64,000 nucleotides of DNA from positions 248,001-312,000 of the forward strand of contig JBBHKE010001013.1 of assembly GCA_037447655.1 (NCBI GenBank). The letters are read 5' to 3'. This document shows, piece after piece, positions 55,712 through 64,000 of this stretch; position 1 is the stretch's first letter, and the number at the start of each line of letters is the position of its first letter. The DNA is from Zygnema cylindricum. Taxonomy: Eukaryota > Streptophyta > Zygnematophyceae > Zygnematales > Zygnemataceae. The translations under genes and the position numbers were made by a program. The notes below the pieces were generated by a model, which did not search any database, had not been told where the DNA came from, and saw nothing but the letters and a program-made list of their open reading frames with translations.

Positions 55712-57899
55712 ATGGATGCCTCTACTACCCCCATTGTACCCGAATTTTCGAATACCCTCCTCCCAGGCCTACCCACCGACCTAGTCCTCCTCTGTCTGGC
55801 ACGTGTCCCTCCTCCTCTCTCTCTCTCCCTCCCGACCGTCTGCCGAGCCTGGGAAAAGGTTGGTCCCATAAATTCCGTACACTTTTGTCTTTTTCCCAGC
55901 AATGCTGCAAAATTCCGTACAATGCGTTCAAGAGTATTTACAGATTGCTAAAATTAAGGGCAAGGGAGAGTTTTGCTCCCGAAAACCGTCCTATTTCATT
56001 ATTTGGTTTTGTTTTTTTCTGGGTATCTTACTTTTTTTTTGAGCTGCCCGGGAATGCGGGCAGGTGTGGCGAGAAGGCGAGGTGGCGAGAGTAAGAGCGC
56101 ATGAGGGAGTGAGAGGGAGAGCGGTAGGAGTGGTCATGGGGACCGACTGGATGTGAACGGGAGGTTGGATGTTATTCCTGCTTCTGTCCAGGAGATGGGT
56201 ATTTCTCACCTCTATCCAAAAAAAACCGATCTGGAAGATCCGTGATTTTGATCCGATTGATCGCCGATCCGTGATTTTGGTTTGATTTGACTGGTGAGGT
56301 GACATTCTCACACGTGCCAAAGTTGCAGCTTGGAAATTGCCACAAAAATTGAAGCATTTTATTTCAATAATTCCAATAATACTGATGATAACTAGTTATA
56401 AAAGTAACAACGGTAACATTAATACTATTGATTTTATCCTTCTTCTGATTTTTGTGGACTGCGGTTTTGCCAGGTGGCAGTCTATGGCTCTGACATTTTT
56501 GTCTTCAATCCCAAATATGCACGTGGTTATTTGATGGGCTTCTCTTCTTTCAATCTTTCTGCCACGTGGCACCTGGACAGCTCATCCCTATATCCAAAAT
56601 GGCAACGTTTAACCTCCATGGGAACGCAAGGAATACCGCATGGTTAGCACCATCCTTTTATCACTATCTCTTTTACTTGCTCCCTCTCTCTCTCTCTCTC
56701 CCTCTGCTTCTTCCTTAGATTCTAATTCACCCCCATCTCCCTGAATTTGAAATTCTCTCCATCCCTCTCTTCCTCTCTCTCTTTCCCTCACCCTTCGCCT
56801 CTCCCTCATTCTATTCTTACATGTTTCTATGTAACAGATCCGGAGAACAGAAATGCCTTCACTACAGGACAAACTCTTGAAGGTGCACGTAAAATGAAAC
56901 TTTCAGTAAAAAATACTTTTTCAGGAAGAAATAAATCCGGGTCGAACATCTATACTAATTTTACAGACAACAACACTTTCACAAACCCCAATTTACAAAA
57001 AACAGACTTTGACGTCCAGTCATCGCCTACATCTTCTGTCGGCCAATCAGAAAGCGGTGCTGAATTCGGGATTTCGTGGGACGCTGACTCAGCCTTGAGT
57101 CGTCGAGTGGCGGTGGTTAAAAGAGAGAGAGAGAGTGACAAAAGGGGAATATTGAAGGAATCCTGGAAAGAAGTGTCTCTCCTCCCTTCACGTACTAAAC
57201 AAGTAAGAAATTTAAAGCTACACATTCAATTTATATGTGGTTATGTCGGTCGTACCTTTTGGATTTTTTATAGTCTGTGACTGAAACGAAAGCAGACATA
57301 TACAAGAAGTCAATTTGAAAAAACTCCTTGCAAAGGTTACCGATTAAAAATGCAGGAACTTTGATCTTAAGATATTTCATTGAGATTAGATGTTCAAAAG
57401 AAGAAAAAATAAATATTTGAAGAAAAGCTGAAACGACTGTCACACGACTATCGAATCTTTTTGTAATAAAGGGAACAAAAACCAACAATAGTGGGCTAAT
57501 CCAAGAAAGTATTGAAAATCATCCTACCGCTAGTAACTTTTAACACTACTTCTTAGATCACAATCTTAGTTTTTGCTTGACCTTGAAATTGGCGTTATTG
57601 TGGGTGAACAGGAAATTGGATCGGAAGGATGTATTTCAGTTTCAAGTTTTGACTTAATGGAAATCGGTCCATTTCTATGTGTCATGCCCGTTGGACAAAC
57701 ACGTCACGTCCCATCACTTTCCGATACTAACAACTATAAAAATGAGGCTTTTGCCCTCAAATTTTGTGATACAAGGACCCTTTTCTCACTAAAGGACAGC
57801 AATTCTCTTGTGAATCCTGAAAGCCTTTGGGAAACTACATGGATTGGAGTATCTAGTTTGGGTTCGACTGTAATAGGTTGTGTTGTCATCGATATTTGA
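55712..57899 (+). CDS. F-box protein, plant F-box/kelch type, 4-exon model
   Basis: Exon 1 (55712-55858) encodes an F-box, LLPGLPTDLVLLCLARVP...PTVCRAWEK, with the spacing of plant F-box/kelch proteins. GT-AG, phase-compatible exons follow at 56474-56642 (VAVYGSDIFVF..., a kelch-like strand, then YPKWQRLTSM), 56838-57202 (charged and Ser/Asn-rich) and 57612-57899 (ends GCVVIDI, stop). The sum is 969 nt, 322 residues. F-box proteins bind SKP1 in SCF ubiquitin ligases and the kelch part picks substrates. Only one or two kelch-like repeats are visible, fewer than the usual four to six, so exons may be missing, for instance between exons 1 and 2 (an alternative acceptor is at 55901). F-box: confident; downstream exons: moderate. 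Confidence 0.65.
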
Positions 57900-59092
57900 G
57901 CAGTACTTTTCCTTTTTACAAACCACAAACAGCTTTTGCAACGAAGTTTTCACAAGACACAACAAATTTTGTTAACATTATTGAACAGATTTTATGTATT
58001 ATCTAAACATGCAAGTGTCGATGCAATATTTTGCTCGACAAATTTCTCATCGGGAAGGCTTAGGTACAGTTTTTAAGGAAATGAAGGATTCGTTGTATCT
58101 AGGGTATCTGTGAAATGTAAGGTATAAGTTTGTTTCATTGGCGAACAGGTGAACATTGGATTGATTAACTGTTCTTCGGTTTCAAGAATATGGATAAAAT
58201 AAATAATTCTGGACATTTTTGGGGAATAGTCTTTGCTTTTTTTTTCTTAGAATTTGATGGTGGACATCCTTTGCTTAACACGTGGTTCTATTGGGCTACA
58301 TGTGTGTCAACCGTTTTGAGATGTGAATTTCTGTTTTTTTTGTTTGTTTGTTGTGAGTTATTTCATCTTGTGACTAAACGTGCGCTTAAAACCACATTCT
58401 GTAAAAGATTCGTGAGAAGGAAATTTGCAAAATAAAATTCTAATAGAATTCAAGCTCATTCTAAAATACGAGATGGAAAATCTTAAACTCATACTTATTG
58501 GAGCTTCACTTCATTGTGCTCCAAAGATAAAATCCTAATGTTAAACCAAACACATGAAATGAAGATATCAACTTTTCCTTAAAACATTGTGAATTTATCG
58601 ACTCTAACCTATTAATTCAGATAACGAAACTATCATGGAAGAAACGCCGAGACAGGGGAGAGGAGATATTAGGAGCATAGAGAGGAGGGAGAGAGGGGCG
58701 TACATAATAACTCTTCCCAATTGAACATTTTTTTTTCCTTTTTGTTTCAAAATCGAACCTGTGACGTGAGAGTTTTAGACGCTTTCTACAATTTTAACGC
58801 GGAATCTAACGTGTTCCGCGTTGGACACTATATTATATACACGTTTTTTGTGTACACTGTACAGTTATAGACTTATAGCACTTTTATTCAAAAGGTGCAA
58901 ACCGTACGGATCATTCATAAATCATAATGGAAGCTACGCACGGAATAAAAAATTTCGTACTGATTTCATACAATCGCAAGAAACCAACGACGCGACATTT
59001 CAAACTCTCATCCAGCTCAGGTACATTTATCAAAGGTTGCTGTTTATAAAATTATGTATTTAAATATAAACATTTCTAAGATTTGTGCATCT
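57900..59092. other. No gene recognised
   Basis: A + frame at 58190-58435 is Phe/Leu/Cys-rich without a motif. A GA-rich patch is at 58650-58700. Could include the F-box 3' untranslated region. Confidence 0.4.
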
Positions 59093-59166
59093 GCTGGTGT
59101 AGCTCAGTTGGCTAGAGCGTAAGGCTGTTAACCTTAAGGTCCGTGGTTCGAGCCCACGTATCAGCG
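59093..59166 (+). tRNA. tRNA-Asn (anticodon GTT)
   Basis: The 74-nt sequence folds as a cloverleaf: acceptor GCTGGTG pairs with the 3' TATCAGC-type strand (two G-T pairs), D-arm with AGCTCAGTTGGCTAGAGC, anticodon loop CTGTTAA (GTT), T-loop GTTCGAGC within CGTGG/CCACG. The A-box and B-box are intact. There is no intron and no encoded CCA. A T-run (TTTTCC) soon after the 3' end can stop RNA polymerase III. Confidence 0.95.
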
Positions 59167-59208
59167 AGAGTTATATTTTCCAATTTTCCACATACGGACA
59201 GGGGACTA

Positions 59209-60264
59209 CACCGCGAATCGTTGTTAGACTAAAGAAATTATTAGTGTCATTAATACTAATTTAGTGCAGGAAACGTGGCAGATTCTGGTCCACGTCCTTA
59301 AATAGTAGTGTTGTGTATCGGTAAGGATTTGCCAATAACCGATATGGGCCTTTTTTCGGGGACCCGATAGTCGATATATTGGTACGATATATCGCTATCG
59401 GTCTTATTGCCGATTATCGGCTACTTATCGGCGATAATGCCGATAACGATAACTATCGGCGATAATTGTAAGGACCGTACAGATAAATGTACGTCATGTA
59501 CAGTCATCTGTACGTCTTATTCCCCCGACGCGCCCTACTCACAACACCTGAGGTACCTACCAATCAGATCATTTGTACAAGCCGAAAGTACAGTAGCCGA
59601 CAATAGATATGTACGGCTTAAGTACGGCTCCAGTTAAAACGATGTACCTTTCACATCCGACGCCGTGGCTTTGTCCCTTCCTTTTTTGGGATCCAGTGGA
59701 AATCTGCCACGTGTCAATCCGTGGACTTTTTTGGCAAAAGAAAAAAGCCATTCCGAGATGGCGGGGCTCACGCTGACCGTCCGCTCGTATTTTCTCATTG
59801 AAAGTCGTCCGTTCGATTCCGGCGGCGCGCATAATGTTATTTTGCATCCGTTGTACTTTGTGTCCGCCGTCTTTTTACCGTTCCATGATAATCAGTTTAT
59901 CGGTACAATTCCGTACGTTCCCGTAAAATTTATGTTTAGTTAACCGCCCAAAAAGTACTACAAAGTGCAACGTATTTTTTCGTCAAATTCCGTACATTTC
60001 CCGTAAAAAACCGTACATTTATCGTAAATTTACCGTTCAATTTACCGGACAGAAAGCACTCCGGACAGAAAGTACAGAAAGTACAAATATATCGGGAGCG
60101 CTGACCGTTCGATAACCGATAACTATCGGTATCGGTGTTATCGCGATAAGTTTTTACCGATACACAACACTATTAAATAGTATAGTTTATTCTACTTAAG
60201 GTATCAATGTCAAAATTTTGGGGCGCCGATATACAGTACATAAGTCTAATAACGATTCACGGTG
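59209..60264. mobile_element. TA-flanked MITE M1-short carrying a nested hAT element
   Basis: The outer ends CACCGCGAATCGTTGTTAG and CTAATAACGATTCACGGTG are flanked by TA. Without the insertion at 59306-60172 and one copy of its duplication it is about 180 bp and aligns with 27415-27613. Confidence 0.88.
59306..60172. mobile_element. hAT-type element H1 nested in MITE
   Basis: It starts TAGTGTTGTGTATCGGTAA and ends TTACCGATACACAACACTA. The 8-bp duplication TTAAATAG (59298-59305, 60173-60180) is perfect and present once in related empty sites (27415-27613). 867 bp, closely related to 10109-11026. No transposase frame. Confidence 0.93.
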
Positions 60265-60630
60265 TACCTTGCTGTTTTCCGACAAAGGCATTGTAATAAT
60301 ACTTTAAAGTAAGAAGATCAAATTTAAATTGAAGCGTTTAAAAGACTCCTACACGTGATAACGTACAATCGACGGTGTTAAAATGTTAGTACAAATAAGT
60401 ACATGCGATATATCGTTAAAAGAACTAATCTGAAATTCTGAAGTTCTGAACGACAAAAGAAACATTCAAATGTGAAAACGTTACTATAGTGCAGTGTATC
60501 GGTAGCCTCTTTCCATTCAGCGATATGTACCTACCGAAATGAACGATATATTGAGACGGAGACTATCACGATGCATTACCGATATATCGGGTTTGTAAGC
60601 CGGTATAAGATTATCGCGATTGCTGTACGG
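60265..60630. other. hAT-like remnants, no gene
   Basis: Around 60491 CAGTGTATCGGTAGCC and later ATTACCGATATATCGG resemble H1/H2 interior, without intact ends. Confidence 0.5.
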
Positions 60631-61914
60631 CAGAGGTCGCAAAACTCGAAATTTTAGATAACCGAAACCGACCCGCTATTTTTTTCAAAATCTGGGTACC
60701 CGACGCCCGACCGGGTTATGTCACGCTCCAAGATTGTTAACCGTTACCCGAAACGCGTTTACCAAAAAAAAAAGTTAACGGAAACTCGATTTCTCGCGAC
60801 TACCCGTACCCGCCCGTACCCGAATATGTACAAAATTAGTGGTACATCTCTTTTATACCTTCCACAATACCAAGAGTACAAAGTAGTGTTGGGTATCGGG
60901 TAAATTCATATCGCGATAATTTAGATATTCGATAAATCGAATATTGATTGAGCAGAATCCTCGATATATCGTACCGAGACCAACATAAATCATCGCGATA
61001 TATAGTATTTTTTTAAATTTAATACTTTATATTTTTATATAATATGTAATTTTAGCGAAAAAAAGGCAAATTGTCTGAAACGCCACGTAAGACGTGATTT
61101 TCTTGTAACCGACAAAAAAATACTAATTCTGTAATTCATATAATTACTTATTTGGGGTATGGTTACATCATGAGGCCTCTGTAATACTACGGACAACAAA
61201 ATTTATGTATTACAGAGGCCTCGGTTACATCGCGTATCGTCTGTAAACAAGTTTCACATACGTGTTTTGATTTGAGTGGTTCCTTGTCTGTTGACGATCA
61301 AATCTTTAAAATCGTCAAAGATTTGAAAATCGACCATTTTCGTATAGAAATCTGTACGTGCGTATTATGTACGTGTACTTCGCAAGTGTGCCGCATCAAT
61401 GTACCTCAGAGATCTCCTTCACTCTGCTGACTTTCAGGAAAAAATCGTATTTCTTTTCGGCAAATATTTTACGGTCACCTTGTCCGAAGGCACGTGACTT
61501 TGGAGACCTGTGAAAATTTTCATTTTTTTTTAATGCCTCGATATATTGGCGATACGATATATCGGCGATATATTGGTGATATATCAGAATATTTTGATTT
61601 TCGATATATCGAAGAGATATATCGATTATCGGGTACCTGAAATTCGATATATATCGAATATCGGCAAAAGGTCCTCGATACCCAACACTAGTACAAAGTA
61701 CAATGTTTTACAATAATGTTGGATAGTTATGACAGTACAAAACCTTCAATTTTTTTCGTTTTTTGCTTACCCGACCGTTACTTTTTTTTTTTCGTGAATC
61801 ACCCGCCCGAATCCGCCCGACCTCCCAAATTTGGCAACCGAATCCGTTCCGGATCCGACGCGGGCAGCCGGCTAACGGTCGGTTACGGTTTCGGTTAACT
61901 GTTTGCTACCTCTA
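60631..61914. mobile_element. hAT-type element H3 containing a nested H2 element
   Basis: The ends CAGAGGTCGCAAAACTCG and GTTTGCTACCTCTA are as in 52607-52783, and the interior shares ACCCGAC and CCGTTCCGGATCC motifs. The flanks CTGTACGG and TTGTACTG match at 6 of 8. The insertion at 60884-61690 accounts for most of its length. Confidence 0.75.
60884..61690. mobile_element. hAT-type element H2 nested in H3
   Basis: Ends TAGTGTTGGGTATCGGG and CCTCGATACCCAACACTA, with a perfect 8-bp duplication GTACAAAG (60876-60883, 61691-61698). The interior is full of CGATATATCG-type palindromes. 807 bp, no transposase. Confidence 0.92.
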
Positions 61915-61924
61915 TTGTACTGTA

Positions 61925-62540
61925 CACCGTGAATCGTAATTAGAGTAATGAAAAAATTAGAGTAAAAAAACCAAAAAAACAATTAGAGTATTGAACTCTA
62001 ATTTATGTGATAGAACTTTTTCACAGAGGAAGTGTACTTTAATTTAGTAAAGTACTTTATATTGGGTTATGTCGGCAATAATTATCCGCGCTGAAATTAT
62101 GAATACTAAATTACGTAGATGTACAAAATCTGTCAGTCCGTACAATTTTGACGTCATTATGACGCTATAACTATTTGTCGCACTGAAAGTCAGTTATTGT
62201 TCACATTGACGACGATGCTGTCGATGGACGAGAGTTATGCGAACGACTTTTTTTCGATGTGATTGATTTTTTGTTTAGTGCGATTTCACGTGCGAGCGTG
62301 ATTCTATTAAATCATTATTTGTACATTTTTACTTATTAAAGTACAATTTTGCACGGTCGGACGTCGTCCGTACTCCACACTATTTAAAACGAACCTGTAT
62401 TAGAATTTTTTACGCTAATTAATCCTTACCTTAAATAGAATAATGAAAAAAAATAGAATCATTTACTCTATTTAAGGTGATAGAGTCGAAATTTAGGGCG
62501 ACCGAATTAGCGTTATTTACTCTAATTACGATTCGCGGTG
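61925..62540. mobile_element. TA-flanked MITE, M1-616 type
   Basis: 616 bp, ends CACCGTGAATCGTAATTAG and CTAATTACGATTCGCGGTG, TA flanks. The right part is the intact relative of 26430-26700. Confidence 0.88.
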
Positions 62541-62714
62541 TACTAACCGTACACTTTTGCTACTTTATTGCGACCCCCTGCCCTCCCAGCAACCGATATA
62601 TATTTGAAAAAAAATTGTTAGCCCCGGTCCGATATATCGCCCCTTTCCGATACCATGGCGATATGTTGGCTATTCGGTTTATTGCAATACAAAATTTACC
62701 GATACACGACACTA
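62541..62714. mobile_element. hAT-type fragment, right end
   Basis: It ends TTACCGATACACGACACTA like H1 and contains CCGATATATCG motifs. The left end is absent. Confidence 0.65.
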
Positions 62715-63204
62715 GAACACGACAACACGTCCAATAATTGCGTGTTAAAACGTAAAAGGAAATAGGTACCTGTTTAAACGTATTATTTTTTTGTTTTAAC
62801 TACATCAAGGGCTATGTATAAAAACAAAAGTTAATTTTATATACATTGTACAACGGAGTATCTAAAACCAGATTTTTAAAAGTGTTTGAAAGGTAGTAAA
62901 TGCTTAAAAAATCTAAAATAGGTATAACTTTACGTGTTATAACATATAATCCTTTCACTTGTAGCAGGGCATATTCAAAAATAGAAATTAAACTTATATA
63001 GTGTATAAACAGGTGTATAGTCATTGAAGCTATAAACCAGATAATTAGGATGTAAGGATGTGTTAATAATGTAAAGTGTAAAAATCTGAAAGTAAAAAAC
63101 TTAAAAAACGTAATAAACGAAAAAAAAACATATATATCTGTATTCCAAATTTGAGCGCATATTCAACAATAAAAAAAAAGTAAATGAACAAACAAAAACA
63201 TTCA
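62715..63204. other. No gene seen
   Basis: AT-rich, short frames only. Confidence 0.5.
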
Positions 63205-63217
63205 AGCCAAGGATGCA

Positions 63218-63258
<41 letters not shown>

Positions 63259-63370
63259 ATTCAAACCAAGGAAGAAAAAAAAAAAAAAAAAAAAAAAAAA
63301 ACAAAAACAGTCAAGCCAAGGATGCAATATTAAAAAAAAAAAAAACAAAAAAACAAAAAAAAACAACTTT
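63205..63370. repeat. Tandem repeat of poly(A) plus short linker
   Basis: Three units of a linker like CATTCAAGCCAAGGATGCAA separated by long A-runs (about 63222-63257, 63274-63300, 63331-63364). Confidence 0.85.
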
Positions 63371-64000
63371 CAATTTGGGAGAACAATCCACTGCCCAGAA
63401 GCACATTATAATCTCTTGTCGTACCTTTTCCTTTTCACAAATTTTTACCTTTCCTTTTCACCTTCTTCAAAAATTTTCCCATTTTTTTAAAAAAAGAAGT
63501 GAAATAGTTCACAAATATGCTATTGGTTTCTTTCTTTATTGTGGCAAGTATGGGAAAACATTAAATGACAATGTGATAAAAGCCCGACATTAAATAAAAA
63601 CTTAGAGACGATCGACCACAACAATTTTGGTAAACCAATAGGATAGAAAAAATGGAAAACTTACTTCTCATACGCCCCTTTTAGATGTCAACTTACGAAG
63701 CCTGAAGGGTTTTCACTTAATGTGTTTTTTGAAAGAAACATTTAAGGGTATATTGAGTACCGAGGAATTCAACGTTTTTGGAAACAATCGTCTTAACGAC
63801 ACTTCTTTTACTTTCTTTTATCATCGTGTTCCGATGGTTTTTGCCATAATATTGTGTTATAAGGTGTTAAATTGTAATTGGTTTTGTTTTACCAACACCT
63901 AAATCCTTTTTTCACCCCTCCTCTCCCTCCCCCTCCCCTTCCCCTTCCTCCTCCCCACCCCCTTCGCCCTCCACCTCTCCCGTATTTTTCCTATATATAT
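63371..64000. other. No gene recognised; CT-rich at the end
   Basis: A + frame at 63720-63902 has no motif. 63912-63985 is a CCCTCC-type polypyrimidine run. Confidence 0.4.

Noticed and set aside
55901-56030. Possible extra F-box exon after acceptor at 55900
   Set aside because: A good pyrimidine tract and acceptor exist, but no frame gives a recognisable kelch or F-box continuation; exon 1 joins 56474 in phase without it.
57900-58440. ORF 58190-58435 as a further gene or exon
   Set aside because: Phe/Leu/Cys-rich with no motif and no convincing splice sites linking it to the F-box gene.

Overview
The window looks like repeat-rich nuclear DNA from a green plant lineage (streptophyte: alga, bryophyte or other large-genome plant). 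I cannot name the species. The evidence is three intron-containing genes: an NC/LRAT-domain protein, a METTL2/6/8-type tRNA methyltransferase, and an F-box protein whose F-box reads like the plant F-box/kelch type. There is also a plant-style telo-box upstream of the methyltransferase, a nuclear-type tRNA-Asn(GTT), and dense Ty3/gypsy, Ty1/copia, LINE and MITE debris. There are no operons, Shine-Dalgarno sites or CRISPR arrays. One run of 10 Ns (7523-7532) marks an assembly gap.

Layout. 1-8165: two Ty3/gypsy elements arranged head to head as a large palindrome around 5313; the left one is interrupted in its RT by a solo copia LTR. 8166-14238: foldback repeats, a hAT-type element and a TA-flanked MITE. 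14239-16334 (+): NC-domain gene in four phase-compatible exons. 16335-18406: tandem repeats and a LINE 3' end with a PD-(D/E)XK-like endonuclease region. 19380-25279 (-): METTL-type gene of about nine exons, with introns filled by GA/CT satellites and a 9-bp repeat. 25406-28767: cluster of TA-flanked MITEs. 28780-52257: nested copia/gypsy graveyard, including six LTRs of one copia family, a copia 5' LTR with an unusual primer-binding site, and a decayed gag-like frame carrying eight in-frame stops. 52315-53279: hAT-type and TA-flanked MITEs. 55712-57899 (+): F-box gene. 59093-59166 (+): tRNA-Asn. 59209-62714: MITEs nested in MITEs, with clean target-site duplications.

Functionally, only the three protein genes and the tRNA look like host genes. 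The methyltransferase probably makes 3-methylcytidine in tRNA; the NC protein keeps the fold but has Ser at the usual catalytic Cys; the F-box protein probably serves an SCF ubiquitin ligase. Everything else is mobile or simple-sequence DNA. The most interesting signals are a tRNA-like (A-box/B-box) module at the same place in every LTR of one copia family, antisense to the LTR, and a primer-binding site in that family that matches the anticodon arm rather than the 3' end of initiator tRNA-Met.
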